Part shown: one piece after another, positions 1 through 8,667 of the stretch
Layout of the letters: each line of letters opens with the position of its first letter
How positions within the stretch are numbered: the stretch's first letter is position 1
Assembly: GCF_026898115.1 (NCBI RefSeq)
Contig: NZ_CP114036.1
Coordinates: forward strand, 4,644,001 to 4,708,000
Direction of reading: 5' to 3'
Origin: Streptomyces sp. S465
GTDB taxonomy: Bacteria > Actinomycetota > Actinomycetes > Streptomycetales > Streptomycetaceae
DNA: 64,000 nucleotides
Translations under genes and position numbers: made by a program
Notes under the pieces: generated by a model
Databases searched by the model: none
What the model saw: only the letters and a program-made list of their open reading frames with translations
What the model was told of the DNA's origin: nothing

Positions 1-253
1 CGTCCGGTACGTCGAACATCGCGACGTCGACGCCCTCGAACGCCTCCTCGCTCAGCGCGACAACCTCGACCTGCTCGCCCCGGACGGTCAGCTTCCGGCC
101 GGCCGAGCGGGGCGAGGCGATCAGCCGGATCTCGCCCCAGACATCGGCGCGCTCCGAGAGGATCGAAAGCATGACGGTGCCGACGGCGCCGGTGGCGCCG
201 ACGACCGCGAGGGTCGGCTTGACGCCACCGACGGCACCGCCGGAGCGGGTCAT
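1..253 (-). CDS. asd: Aspartate-semialdehyde dehydrogenase (N-terminal part, cut by window edge)
   Basis: Reduces aspartyl phosphate to aspartate semialdehyde with NADPH, the step after aspartokinase in the lysine/threonine/methionine/diaminopimelate pathway; cytoplasmic. Only about 84 residues are inside the window. They contain the Rossmann start LAVVGATGAVGTVML (about residues 15-29) with its GxxGxxG nucleotide-binding turn, followed by the family-typical ISPRSAG-like stretch (here IASPRSAG). The ATG at 253 overlaps the TGA of the upstream aspartokinase gene (ATGA), so the two are probably translationally coupled. The catalytic Cys and His lie beyond the left edge and cannot be checked. 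Confidence 0.93.
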   Translation of the reverse strand, partial: MTRSGGAVGGVKPTLAVVGATGAVGTVMLSILSERADVWGEIRLIASPRSAGRKLTVRGEQVEVVALSEEAFEGVDVAMFDVPD

Positions 254-1530
254 CGGCCGGTCCCTCCGTAGACCACCGCTTCGTCGCTCTCGCTGTCCAG
301 GCCGAACGCGCTGTGCACCGCCACCACCGCGTCCTTGACGTCGTCGGCGCGGGTGACGACCGAGATGCGGATCTCGGAGGTCGAGATCAGCTCGATGTTG
401 ACCCCGGCGTTCGACAGCGCCTCGAAGAACGTCGCGGTGACCCCCGGATTGGTGCGCATACCGGCACCGATCAGGGAGATCTTGGCGATCTGGTCGTCGT
501 AGCGCAGCGAGTCGAAGCCGATCACCGGCTTCGCCTTGGTCAGCGCCTCCATCGCCCGGTGGCCGTCCGTCTTGGGCAGCGTGAAGGAGATGTCGGTCAG
601 CCCGGTCGACGCGGCGGAGACGTTCTGCACCACCATGTCGATGTTGATCTCGGCGTCGGAGATGGTGCGGAAGATGGCCGCGGCCTCACCCGGCTTGTCC
701 GGCACCCCGACGACCGTGACCTTGGCCTCGGACGTGTCGTGCGCGACCCCCGAGATGATCGCCTGCTCCATGCCTTCTTCTCCTTCTCCCGCTTCCGGCC
801 GGTTGCGCACCCAGGTGCCCTGGTGGCCGGAGAAAGACGACCGTACGTGGATGGGGATGTTGTACCGGCGCGCGTACTCCACGCAGCGCAGGTGCAGCAC
901 CTTGGAGCCGCTCGCGGCGAGCTCCAGCATGTCCTCGTACGGGATCTCGTTGATCTTGCGAGCCTTCTTCACCACCCGCGGATCGGCGGTGAACACGCCG
1001 TCCACGTCGGTGTAGATCTCGCACACCTCGGCGTCCAGGGCCGCGGCCAGCGCGACGGCGGTGGTGTCCGAACCGCCCCGGCCGAGGGTGGTGATGTCCT
1101 TGCTCTCCTGGGACACGCCCTGGAAGCCGGCGACGATCGCGACCGCCCCGAGCTCGAGCGCGTCACGGATGCGGCCCGGTGTGACGTCGATGATCCGCGC
1201 TTTGTTGTGAACCGCGTCGGTGATGACTCCCGCCTGGCTGCCGGTGAACGACAGCGCCTCGTGACCGAGGTTTTTGATCGCCATTGCCAGCAAGGCCATG
1301 GAGATCCGCTCTCCCGCGGTCAGCAGCATGTCGAACTCACGGCCGGCAGGAATCGGAGATACCTGCTCGGCGAGATCGATCAGCTCGTCCGTCGTGTCGC
1401 CCATCGCGGAGACCACGACCACCACCTGGTGGCCGTTCTTCTTGGCTTCCACGATTCGCTTGGCAACCCGCTTGATGCCTTCGGCATCGGCAACGGAGGA
1501 GCCTCCGTACTTCTGCACGACAAGGCCCAC
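250..1530 (-). CDS. lysC: Aspartokinase (426 aa)
   Basis: Phosphorylates aspartate with ATP, the first committed and feedback-controlled step of the aspartate family pathway. The N-terminus MGLVVQKYGGSSVAD carries the kinase signature KYGGSS. The amino-acid-kinase domain runs to about residue 250 (GRGGSDTTAVALA, then YTDVDGVFTADPR), and two ACT regulatory domains fill about 265-420 (VTVVGVPDKPGEAA and ISTSEIRISVV). Length is normal for the family. The GTG start at 1530 has a GAGGAG ribosome site just upstream. In many actinobacteria an internal start in this gene also gives a separate beta subunit consisting of the ACT half; whether that happens here cannot be read from sequence. The next gene is asd, overlapping by 4 bp. 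Confidence 0.97.
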   Translation of the reverse strand: MGLVVQKYGGSSVADAEGIKRVAKRIVEAKKNGHQVVVVVSAMGDTTDELIDLAEQVSPIPAGREFDMLLTAGERISMALLAMAIKNLGHEALSFTGSQAGVITDAVHNKARIIDVTPGRIRDALELGAVAIVAGFQGVSQESKDITTLGRGGSDTTAVALAAALDAEVCEIYTDVDGVFTADPRVVKKARKINEIPYEDMLELAASGSKVLHLRCVEYARRYNIPIHVRSSFSGHQGTWVRNRPEAGEGEEGMEQAIISGVAHDTSEAKVTVVGVPDKPGEAAAIFRTISDAEINIDMVVQNVSAASTGLTDISFTLPKTDGHRAMEALTKAKPVIGFDSLRYDDQIAKISLIGAGMRTNPGVTATFFEALSNAGVNIELISTSEIRISVVTRADDVKDAVVAVHSAFGLDSESDEAVVYGGTGR

Positions 1531-1878
1531 GTGCGCTCCTCGCAGCTCTCAATAATGCGGTCGGCTCAGTCTAGCGAGTGGCCGGAATTATCCCTTCCAA
1601 TATCACATAGCGAGACGAAAGCCTCACAACGTGATCAGGAAAGACCCAAAGGCATCAAGCGGTGCAACGTCCACGCACCAGCGAGATTCCCCGCATCCCT
1701 CCCACCCGCTCCAGCGACGAACCCTGCCCGCTGACGGACGAAGCACACGGGAACGTAACTCAGCTCACAGAAACCGGCCCGCGCCGCGGGCCGTCCGGGA
1801 TGCCCCTCAGCCCTGCCCCGGGCGCAGGACGCAGCCGTGTCCCGAGCGCAGGACTCAGCCGTGTCCCGAGCGCAGAAC
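1531..1878. other. Intergenic stretch between lysC and the DUF5063 gene
   Basis: 348 bp without a convincing gene. The part near lysC (about 1555-1640) is clearly AT-richer than its surroundings and probably holds the lysC promoter, but I could not fix -35/-10 boxes with confidence. The other end is occupied by the 24-bp tandem array listed separately. Confidence 0.6.
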
Positions 1879-1901
1879 TCAGCCCTGCCCCGAGCGCAGG
1901 C
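1806..1901. repeat. 24-bp tandem repeat, four copies, spanning the stop of the DUF5063 gene
   Basis: Units at 1806-1829, 1830-1853, 1854-1877 and 1878-1901, differing at only a few positions (core CCGAGCGCAG). The last unit contains the final codons and the TGA (complement 1879-1881) of the DUF5063 gene, so the array looks like repeated duplication of the end of that gene into its 3' flank. Confidence 0.9.
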
Positions 1902-2544
1902 CGAGCGGCGCCGCGATCTCCGCCGCCATGACCCGGCCGGCCTCCTCCGCGAGCTCCTCGTCACCGCCCGCGTTGCTGTCCGTGTCCAGGCCGTCCAGCT
2001 CGTCCAGCGGGCTGTCCAGCCGTACGTGCGCGACCAGCGACTGCAGCGCGCGCAGGGCCGCCGAGGCGGTCGTCCCCCAGTTGGAGAGGTACGAGAACTG
2101 CCACCACCACAGCGCCTCGCTGATCCGGCCCTCGCGGTAGTGCGCCATCCCGTGCCGCAGATCGGTGATGATTCCGGCCAGATCGTCGGAGATCCGGCAG
2201 GCCACGGGCTGGCTGCGCGGCACGTACGGGTCGAAGACCTCCGAGTAGACGTCCACCGGCTCCAGCAGCCGGGCGAAGCGCTCACGCAGCTCGTCGACGT
2301 CCGGCTCCGGACCGGCGTCCGGTTCGTACCGCTCGTCCGGGACGAAGTCCTCGTGCGCGCCGAGCCGGCCGCCCGCGAGGAGCAGCTGGGACAGCTCGAG
2401 CAGCAGGAACGGCACAGCGCTGTCCGGCTCGTCACCCTTGGCGACTTCGGTGACCGCGACGATGAAGCTCTCGATCTGGTCGGAGATCTGGACCGCGAAG
2501 TCGTCCGGGTCCGGGTGGGCGTCGTGCAGCGTTGCGTCAGACAT
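1879..2544 (-). CDS. DUF5063 domain-containing protein (221 aa)
   Basis: Conserved actinobacterial protein of unknown function that normally sits beside recR. It is strongly acidic and mostly helical, with the characteristic stretch DLAGIITDLRHGMAHYREGR followed by EALWWWQFSYLSNWG in the second half. I chose the ATG at 2544 (MSDATLHDAHPDPDDFAV), preceded by a GGGAGAAG ribosome site. It overlaps the last codons of recR by 8 bp, so the two genes are very likely co-transcribed. The C-terminal six residues lie in a 24-bp tandem repeat. No catalytic motif or membrane segment is visible. Confidence 0.85.
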   Translation of the reverse strand: MSDATLHDAHPDPDDFAVQISDQIESFIVAVTEVAKGDEPDSAVPFLLLELSQLLLAGGRLGAHEDFVPDERYEPDAGPEPDVDELRERFARLLEPVDVYSEVFDPYVPRSQPVACRISDDLAGIITDLRHGMAHYREGRISEALWWWQFSYLSNWGTTASAALRALQSLVAHVRLDSPLDELDGLDTDSNAGGDEELAEEAGRVMAAEIAAPLGLRSGQG

Positions 2545-3136
2545 CGAGAAGTCTTCTCCCTTCGAAGGCACGGCCCAGCGTGACCTCGTCGGCGTACTCC
2601 AGGTCGCCACCGACAGGGAGGCCGCTGGCCAGCCGGGTGACTTTCAGGCCCATGGGCTTGATCATGCGCGCGAGGTACGTGGCGGTGGCTTCGCCCTCCA
2701 GATTCGGATCGGTGGCCAGGATGAGCTCGGTGACCGTCCCGTCCGCGAGCCGCGCCAGCAGCTCCCTGATCCGCAGATCGTCCGGGCCGACGCCCTCGAT
2801 GGGGCTGATCGCCCCGCCGAGCACGTGATAGCGCCCCCGGAACTCACGCGTCCGCTCGATCGCGACGACGTCCTTCGGCTCCTCGACCACGCAGATGACC
2901 GCGGGATCGCGACGAGGGTCCTGGCAAACGCGGCACTGCTCGGCCTCCGCGACGTTCCCGCAGACCGCGCAGAACCGCACCTTCTCCTTGACCTCGGTCA
3001 ACGCGTGCGCGAGGCGGCGGACGTCGGTGGGCTCGGCCTGGAGGATGTGGAAGGCGATCCGCTGCGCGCTCTTGGGACCGACGCCGGGCAGCCTGCCCAA
3101 CTCGTCGATGAGGTCCTGGACCACGCCCTCGTACAC
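2537..3136 (-). CDS. recR: Recombination mediator protein RecR (199 aa)
   Basis: With RecO, RecR loads RecA at gaps in DNA during RecFOR repair. Visible in order: helix-hairpin-helix LGRLPGVGPKSAQRIAFHIL near the N-terminus; a four-cysteine zinc finger CAVCGNVAEAEQCRVC at about residues 53-68; a Toprim domain starting VICVVEEPKDVVAIERT; and the conserved tail LGRAFEGRRLLDV. I chose the GTG at 3136 (VYEGVVQDLIDEL) because it gives the usual 199-residue length; an in-frame TTG 12 bp upstream is possible. It lies between the ybaB gene and the DUF5063 gene, all on the minus strand, matching the common dnaX-ybaB-recR order. Confidence 0.96.
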   Translation of the reverse strand: MYEGVVQDLIDELGRLPGVGPKSAQRIAFHILQAEPTDVRRLAHALTEVKEKVRFCAVCGNVAEAEQCRVCQDPRRDPAVICVVEEPKDVVAIERTREFRGRYHVLGGAISPIEGVGPDDLRIRELLARLADGTVTELILATDPNLEGEATATYLARMIKPMGLKVTRLASGLPVGGDLEYADEVTLGRAFEGRRLLDV

Positions 3137-3271
3137 GCCTTCATCCAATCTCGCGCCGCCACGCGGTGGCTGTACTTCACATGAATATTCGGTTTCGCCG
3201 CATCCTCCCGGCCGACCAGGAAGCCGGGCCGGGAAGTACGGAGAACCCGGTGGGCTCGGGGAGCCCGAGGA

Positions 3272-3607
3272 TCAGAACGGGAGCCCCGGCATCCCGCCCA
3301 GCCCCTGGGCCAGCGGGCCGAGCTTCTGCTGCTGGAGCTCCTGCGCGGCGTTGTTGGCGTCACGGACGGCCGCGACGACCAGATCCGCGAGGGTCTCCGT
3401 GTCCTCAGGATCCACGGCCTTGGGATCGATGACCAGGCCCTGCAACTCACCGGCACCGGTCACGGTCGCCTTCACCAGACCACCGCCCGCGGAACCCTCG
3501 ACATGGGTCCGGGCCAGCTCCTCCTGGGCCGTGGCGAGGTCCTGCTGCATCTTCTGAGCCTGCTGCAGCAACTGCTGCATATTCGGCTGACCACCACCGG
3601 GGATCAC
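3272..3607 (-). CDS. YbaB/EbfC family nucleoid-associated protein (111 aa)
   Basis: Small DNA-binding protein of the YbaB/EbfC family, a dimer that binds the nucleoid. The Gln-rich helix MQQLLQQAQKMQQDLATAQE near the N-terminus, the core VEGSAGGGLVKATVTGAGEL and the helix LADLVVAAVRDANNAAQEL are diagnostic. It starts with GTG at 3607. It lies between dnaX and recR, its usual neighbours. The tail PLAQGLGGMPGLPF is Gly/Pro-rich, as is common in actinobacterial members. Confidence 0.94.
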   Translation of the reverse strand: MIPGGGQPNMQQLLQQAQKMQQDLATAQEELARTHVEGSAGGGLVKATVTGAGELQGLVIDPKAVDPEDTETLADLVVAAVRDANNAAQELQQQKLGPLAQGLGGMPGLPF

Positions 3608-3847
3608 GGCTTCGCTCCTGGCTCTCGACAGTCGTTCTCTTCGATAGCCCGAGCCTACGTGCTCCCCGGGCGCCTTGCCCTACGCCGTACGGAGGAGACG
3701 CGGGCACGCCGCGGAGACGTGGGACGAGGGGTGGAGTGGGTACGTGCGGACGATGCGATCATGCGGGGCCCCGGGGCATGGCCCGCGCCTCGTACGCGGT
3801 TCTCACAGGTCTCCCACTGGTTCCTCTACTCGCCTACCCGTCCCGGC

Positions 3848-6430
3848 CTACTCGTTGACGATCTCCTCGACCACCGTGGCACCGAGCTCGCGGACGATCA
3901 GGTCGTGCCCGCTCAGCGCGGTGTCGTCCAGATCCGGGTCGTCCTCGGCCGGCATGTCGTCCTCCAGCGACACCCGCGGAGGCTCGGGCTCCCGGTACGC
4001 CACCGGCTCGGGGGGCGGGCCCGCGTCCGCCGGGCCGGACGGGGAAGCGGGTGCGGCCGGGGGCGGGGAGGCGGGACCGGACCGGGGCGCGGCCTGCCGT
4101 GGCGCCATGGGCTGGCCACCGCCGCCGAAGCCACCGCCACCAGCGCCACCAGCGCCACTGCCGCCACCGAAGCCGCCTGCGCCGCTTCCGCCACCGCCGC
4201 CGAAGCCACCGGCACCGGCACCGCCACCGGCACCGACGGCGCCGCCTCCGCCGTAGCCGCCGCCTCCGCTGTAGCCGCCGCCCGGACCAGCGGGACCACC
4301 GGGACCGCCTGGGCCGCCGCCCTGCTGGCCGGCGCCGCCCGAGGGGTCGACGATCGCCTCGATCCGCCACTGCACACCGATGGCGTCCTGGAGCGCCTGT
4401 CGCAGCACGTCCTCACTGCCGCCGCCCACGAAGCTGTCGCGTGCGCCCGCGTTGGAGAAGCCGAGCTGGAGGGTGGTGCCGTCGAAACCGGACACCGTCG
4501 CGTTCTGACTCAGCAGGATCCAGGTGAAGCGGCGGCGGTTCTTGACCGCCTCCAGGATGTCCGGCCACATCTGCCGCACCTGCACGGCGCCCTGCGCCAT
4601 GCTCGGTGCACCCGGTGCACCCGGTGCGGACGCGGAGGGTGCGGCGGGCGCGGTCGGCGCGGAGGGCGCCGCGGGCGTCGGTGCGGGCGCGCCGCCGCCC
4701 TGTCCCGGCGCGGCGGCCGTGGGCCAGCCGCCCGGCTGTCGGGCGGGCGCCCCGGCACCCCGTCCACCGCCACCGCCCCCGCCGCTAGGAGCAGCGCCCG
4801 CGCCGCCGGCTCCGGGACTCCCGGAGCCGGGAGCCGAGGCGGTGGGCCAGGCTCCGGGCCGTGATCCGCCGCCCTCCGCGGCCGGGAGCTGGGCGCCCGA
4901 CGGCCAGGCACCGGGCCGCTGCCCGCCGCCGCCCGCCGGGGGCGCGGCCGGGGCACCGGCCTGCTGTCCGCTGTCCCCCGCACCGCCCGGACCGCTGTCC
5001 GCCGCGGGCCGCGCACCCGCGGGCCACCCGCCGGGTGCCTCGGCGCCGGCCGGGTCTCCCGGGCCCTGCCCCTGGCCGGGCCCTCCCCCGGCCATGGCCG
5101 CACGCGCGGCGGCCGGGCCGGACGGCCCCGCGGCGGGCGGAGCCGCCGGGGCGGCCGGGGCGTGGGCGTCGGGCCCTGGTACGTACCCCATGGCGGGGCC
5201 GGGCCCGGCGGCTCCCGCGAAGCCACCACCGCCACCGGCGCCACCGGCGCCGCCGCCCAGGCCGCCCGCGAGGGCCCCGCGCTCCAGACGCTCCAGCCGT
5301 GCCTGCACCGAGCGCTCGTCGTCGAAGGCGGCGGGCAGCAGCACCCGGGCGCAGATCAGCTCCAACTGCAACCGCGGCGAGGTGGCGCCGCGCATCTCGG
5401 TCAATCCCTCATTGACGAGATCGGCCGCCCGGCTCAGCTCGGCGCCGCCGAAGACCGACGCCTGCGCCTGCATCCGCTCCACGACATCGGCCGGGGCGTC
5501 GATGAGCCCCTTCTCCGCCGCGTCCGGCACGGCGGCGAGGATCACCAGGTCACGCAGCCGCTCCAGCAGATCGGCAACGAAGCGCCGGGGGTCGTTGCCC
5601 CCCTCGATCACGCGGTTGACGACCTCGAACGCCGCCGCGCCATCGGCCGCCGCGAAGGCGTCCACGATCGAGTCGAGCAGCGAGCCGTCCGTATAACCGA
5701 GCAGCGCGGTCGCCATGGCGTAGGTGACGCCGTCGTCAGCGGCGCCCGCGAGCAGCTGGTCCATCACCGACATCGAATCCCGCACGGATCCGGCCCCGGC
5801 CCGCACCACCAGCGGCAGCACCCCGTCCTCGACCGGGATCGCCTCGCGCCCGCAGACCTCCCTCAGGTAGTCGCGGAGCGTCCCGGGCGGCACCAGCCGG
5901 AACGGATAGTGATGCGTACGCGACCGGATCGTCCCGATGACCTTCTCCGGCTCGGTGGTCGCGAAGATGAACTTGAGGTGCTCCGGGGGCTCCTCGACCA
6001 CCTTCAGCAGGGCGTTGAACCCGGCCGAGGTGACCATATGGGCCTCGTCGATGATGTAGATCTTGTAGCGGCTCGACGCGGGCCCGAAGAACGCCTTCTC
6101 CCTCAGCTCACGGGCGTCGTCCACACCACCGTGGGACGCGGCGTCGATCTCGATCACATCGATCGACCCCGGTCCGTTCCGCGCGAGGTCCCGGCACGAC
6201 TGGCACTCGCCGCACGGCGCCGGTGTCGGGCCCTGCTCGCAGTTCAGACAGCGGGCCAGGATGCGCGCACTGGTCGTCTTGCCACAGCCGCGCGGACCGC
6301 TGAACAGATACGCGTGATTGACCCGGTTGTTACGCAGCGCCTGCTGCAGCGGGCCGGTGACATGCTCCTGCCCGATGACCTCCGCGAAGGTCTCGGGTCG
6401 GTAGCGGCGGTACAGCGCGAGGGACGACAC
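3848..6430 (-). CDS. dnaX: DNA polymerase III subunit gamma/tau (860 aa)
   Basis: Clamp-loader ATPase of the replisome. From the GTG at 6430 (VSSLALYRRYRPETFAEVIG): Walker A GPRGCGKT at about 45-52; zinc module with Cys at about 64, 73, 76 and 79; DEAH box at about 128-131; sensor-1 FATTEPEKV; and the collar domain to about residue 360. Then comes a very long Gly/Ala/Pro linker (about 380-620), a tau domain IV-like block (VRQMWPDILEAVKNRRRFTW), a second Gly-rich tract and an acidic tail. The open frame continues upstream of 6430, but that part overlaps the SRP RNA and the GTG matches the family N-terminus. The linker makes the protein far longer than the 643 residues of E. coli tau. Confidence 0.95.
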   Translation of the reverse strand: MSSLALYRRYRPETFAEVIGQEHVTGPLQQALRNNRVNHAYLFSGPRGCGKTTSARILARCLNCEQGPTPAPCGECQSCRDLARNGPGSIDVIEIDAASHGGVDDARELREKAFFGPASSRYKIYIIDEAHMVTSAGFNALLKVVEEPPEHLKFIFATTEPEKVIGTIRSRTHHYPFRLVPPGTLRDYLREVCGREAIPVEDGVLPLVVRAGAGSVRDSMSVMDQLLAGAADDGVTYAMATALLGYTDGSLLDSIVDAFAAADGAAAFEVVNRVIEGGNDPRRFVADLLERLRDLVILAAVPDAAEKGLIDAPADVVERMQAQASVFGGAELSRAADLVNEGLTEMRGATSPRLQLELICARVLLPAAFDDERSVQARLERLERGALAGGLGGGAGGAGGGGGFAGAAGPGPAMGYVPGPDAHAPAAPAAPPAAGPSGPAAARAAMAGGGPGQGQGPGDPAGAEAPGGWPAGARPAADSGPGGAGDSGQQAGAPAAPPAGGGGQRPGAWPSGAQLPAAEGGGSRPGAWPTASAPGSGSPGAGGAGAAPSGGGGGGGRGAGAPARQPGGWPTAAAPGQGGGAPAPTPAAPSAPTAPAAPSASAPGAPGAPSMAQGAVQVRQMWPDILEAVKNRRRFTWILLSQNATVSGFDGTTLQLGFSNAGARDSFVGGGSEDVLRQALQDAIGVQWRIEAIVDPSGGAGQQGGGPGGPGGPAGPGGGYSGGGGYGGGGAVGAGGGAGAGGFGGGGGSGAGGFGGGSGAGGAGGGGFGGGGQPMAPRQAAPRSGPASPPPAAPASPSGPADAGPPPEPVAYREPEPPRVSLEDDMPAEDDPDLDDTALSGHDLIVRELGATVVEEIVNE

Positions 6431-6556
6431 GCTTACGACGATATCGGGGCCCACGGACAACGGGACGCCGCCCGCACCCCACGGGACGCCCCGCACCCCG
6501 GCCCCGCAGAGACAGCTCCCCGCGGCGACCGCCGGGACACAGCCCCCACAGACGCG

Positions 6557-6654
6557 AAGGGCCCCCCACGTACCCGCCAGAGCCCACTTACCCTTGCTGC
6601 CTTCCGGCCCTGGGGGAGTTCGGTGAGATAGCGCCACGTGAGGGGCTGGCCCCC
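6557..6654 (-). ncRNA. ffs: Small bacterial signal recognition particle RNA (4.5S-like)
   Basis: On the minus strand the sequence folds into one long hairpin: the 5' arm CCAGCCCCTCACGT pairs with the 3' arm ACGTGGGGGGC. The apex carries the universally conserved Ffh-binding tetraloop region GGGCCGGAAGGCAGCAAGGG (complement of about 6592-6611). This is the classical position, just upstream of dnaX and divergent from a tRNA-Ser gene. The ends are estimated from the limits of base pairing and may be off by several bases. Confidence 0.92.
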
Positions 6655-6723
6655 ACCTTAGCGGATCGACCCCGGTGGGAACGAGTTCGCGAGCACGGCA
6701 TTCGGTCTTGTATTGTTTGCGGC

Positions 6724-6808
6724 GGAGGATTCGCCTAGAGGCCTAGGGCGCACGCTTGGAAAGCGTGTTGGGGGCAACCCCTCACGAGTTCGAATCTCGT
6801 ATCCTCCG
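6724..6808 (+). tRNA. tRNA-Ser (anticodon GGA)
   Basis: Acceptor arm GGAGGAT (6724-6730) pairs with ATCCTCC (6801-6807), with discriminator G at 6808. The anticodon loop TTGGAAA between ACGCT and AGCGT gives GGA, reading UCC/UCU. The long variable arm is typical of serine tRNAs, and the T loop is GTTCGAATC. The CCA end is not encoded (GCA follows). It is divergent from the SRP RNA gene. Confidence 0.97.
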
Positions 6809-6832
6809 CAGCCGCCCAGCAGGGCAGATGAA

Positions 6833-6860
6833 GGGCCCGGACCGATCATGGTCCGGGCCC
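6833..6860 (+). terminator. Hairpin after tRNA-Ser(GGA)
   Basis: Perfect 11-bp stem GGGCCCGGACC / GGTCCGGGCCC around a 6-base loop, 24 bp after the tRNA. There is no long T tract, as usual in Streptomyces. Confidence 0.8.
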
Positions 6861-7105
6861 TTCGTCGTTCGTCGTCTCATCCGCGGTCTCGACGAGACGT
6901 GCCGGCGCCCTTCGGTCCCAGCGGCCATGGCGGGGGACGACCACCCCATGATCTGCGTCACCACTCGTTCCGGGACGCCGAGGATGAGCGGCACCGTGGC
7001 GGCGGTGTGGCTCGTTCGAGGGCGGGGGACGCCACCGATGAGTTTGGGGGGCTGCGGCGGTCTGAAGGGGGAAGCGTGCGCCGACCGCCTGCTCCGGAGG
7101 GCCTC

Positions 7106-7720
7106 ATGAGGAAGATCGTTGCCAGTCTGTTCATCTCGCTCGACGGTGTCGTGGAGGCACCCGATCAGTGGCACTTCCCCTACTTCAACGACGAGATGGG
7201 CGCCGCCGTCGACGCGACCCTCGGCGTGGCCGACACCATCCTGCTGGGCCGTAGGACCTACGACAGCTTCGCCGGGGCGTGGCCGGACCGGGAGAGGGCC
7301 GGCGGTGAGGACGCCGGGTTCGCCAAGAAGCTCGGCGACACTCGGAAGATCGTCGTATCGCGCCAGGATCTCGAGTTCCGCTGGCGGAACTCCGAACAGC
7401 TGAAGGGGGAGTTGGTGGACGCCGCCACCGCGGTGAAGCGCGAATCGGGTGGGACTGTCGCCGTGAGCGGTTCGGTCTCGGTCGTGCGGCAGTTGCTGGC
7501 TCATGGGCTGCTGGATGAGTTGCATCTGCTGGTGCACCCGATCGCGGTGCGCAGGGGCATGCGGCTGTTCGACGAGGGGGAGCCCACGATCCCGTTGCGA
7601 CTGGTCTCGTCCGCCGCCTTCCGTACCGGTGTGCTGCACCTGGTCTACGCCCCGGCCGAGCCGGCGGACGACGCCACCTACGACGATGCGAAAGTCCACC
7701 TGCCCCGGCACGATGCGTAG
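7106..7720 (+). CDS. Dihydrofolate reductase family protein (204 aa)
   Basis: RibD C-terminal/DHFR-like reductase family protein: predicted cytoplasmic NADPH-dependent reductase of unknown substrate, not the folate-pathway DHFR. Motifs: MRKIVASLFISLDGVVEAP at the N-terminus, TILLGRRTYDSFAGAWP around 47-63, TRKIVVSR, and the C-terminal GLLDELHLLVHPIAVRRGMR with LFDEG. All are standard for this family. The ATG at 7106 has GGAGGGCC just upstream; the frame is open further 5' but without family sequence. It is convergent with the CPBP protease gene, and a strong hairpin spans its stop codon. Confidence 0.9.
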   Translation: MRKIVASLFISLDGVVEAPDQWHFPYFNDEMGAAVDATLGVADTILLGRRTYDSFAGAWPDRERAGGEDAGFAKKLGDTRKIVVSRQDLEFRWRNSEQLKGELVDAATAVKRESGGTVAVSGSVSVVRQLLAHGLLDELHLLVHPIAVRRGMRLFDEGEPTIPLRLVSSAAFRTGVLHLVYAPAEPADDATYDDAKVHLPRHDA

Positions 7721-7740
7721 CACCGGTCCGGGGCAGGTGG
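7696..7740. terminator. Hairpin overlapping the end of the DHFR-like gene
   Basis: Perfect 13-bp arms CCACCTGCCCCGG (7696-7708) and CCGGGGCAGGTGG (7728-7740). The left arm lies inside the last coding codons and the stop codon TAG (7718-7720) is in the loop. It sits between two convergent genes and can serve both. Confidence 0.75.
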
Positions 7741-7758
7741 GCTGCCGCCGCTGGGCGG

Positions 7759-8667
7759 TCAGGCCCGGACGGCGCCGTCCGCCGGGGTCGCGGGGGCGGT
7801 CGGGGCGGGTCCGCTCGCCGGGCGGCTGGTGGCCAGGAGGAGCACGGCGACGATGGCCTGGATACCGATGATCATGGCCTGCGTCACGGGGGCCTTGACG
7901 TCCAGCAGGACCATCGTCGTGTTGACCGCGAAGTGCACCGCGATCGACGCCACGACGCCGGCGCGTTCGTAGGCGGAGGCGGTCAGCATGGCCATCGGGA
8001 TGGTGCTGACGGCGAAGAGCACGCCGCCCGGGGTGTTCAGGCCCAGTTCCTTCTGCGGGGTTCCGTCGATGAAGAACAGCGGCAGGTGCCATACGGCCCA
8101 GATGGCACCCAGCACCAGGCCGACCTGCAAGCGGCCCATCGACGCGCGCATCCTCGGGTAGGCGGTGCCGCGCCAGCCCGGCTCCTCGGACAGCGGACCG
8201 GAGATCACCATGCTGACGAGGAACGCCGCGGGCCCGCCCATGTCGTTCATCACGTCCTTCGCGCCCTCCCAGCTCAGCGCGGGGCCACCCGCTTCGTGTG
8301 CCAGCAGCGCGGCGGACAGCACGCTTGCCGAGGCCAGCACCAGCAGCAGCGGCGCCCAGAACAGGGTGCTCCGCCGGAACCGGACCGCGTGTTCGGGGAC
8401 GGGCTCGCCGCGCCGCCTGCGGCGGACCCGGATCACCAGGGCGCCTGTCAACGGGCCGAAGGCGCCGACGAGATAGGGCAGGGCCGCGGGGGACTTCATC
8501 GCCTCTCCGCCGATCCCGATGGCCGCGGACCACGACACCCAGCTCACGCCGAAGGCGATGGCCATGAAGAGGATGAGGTCGCTTCGGCGGCGGTCGGGGA
8601 CGGAGGGGGTCGCGGGGTGGGCGGGGCGGGCTGGGTGGGCGGAGGTCGCGTAACTTGAAGTAGGCAT
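7759..8667 (-). CDS. CPBP family intramembrane metalloprotease (302 aa)
   Basis: Membrane glutamic/metalloprotease of the CPBP (CAAX protease and bacteriocin-processing, Abi) family. About eight hydrophobic segments are visible. The three active-site motifs are present: EEPGWRG (around residue 165), WHLPLFF (around 200) and HFAVNTT (around 253). The first 30 residues are Ala/Pro-rich and cytoplasmic. The substrate is unknown; family members act in processing or self-immunity in some bacteria, but nothing here points to a bacteriocin. It follows the hydrolase gene on the same strand after 85 bp and may be co-transcribed with it. Confidence 0.88.
   Translation of the reverse strand: MPTSSYATSAHPARPAHPATPSVPDRRRSDLILFMAIAFGVSWVSWSAAIGIGGEAMKSPAALPYLVGAFGPLTGALVIRVRRRRRGEPVPEHAVRFRRSTLFWAPLLLVLASASVLSAALLAHEAGGPALSWEGAKDVMNDMGGPAAFLVSMVISGPLSEEPGWRGTAYPRMRASMGRLQVGLVLGAIWAVWHLPLFFIDGTPQKELGLNTPGGVLFAVSTIPMAMLTASAYERAGVVASIAVHFAVNTTMVLLDVKAPVTQAMIIGIQAIVAVLLLATSRPASGPAPTAPATPADGAVRA

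Noticed and set aside
3503..4864. Long plus-strand frame across dnaX
   Set aside because: Shadow of the Gly/Ala/Pro linker of dnaX; no start site or motif.
6431..6637. N-terminal extension of dnaX to 6637
   Set aside because: It would overlap the SRP RNA and gives no family sequence; the GTG at 6430 fits the DnaX N-terminus.
6724..6808. tRNA-Ser as an integration site with an island
   Set aside because: No integrase and no repeat of the tRNA 3' end were found downstream.
7759..8667. Bacteriocin processing or immunity cluster around the CPBP protease
   Set aside because: No precursor peptide or transporter gene of that type is adjacent.
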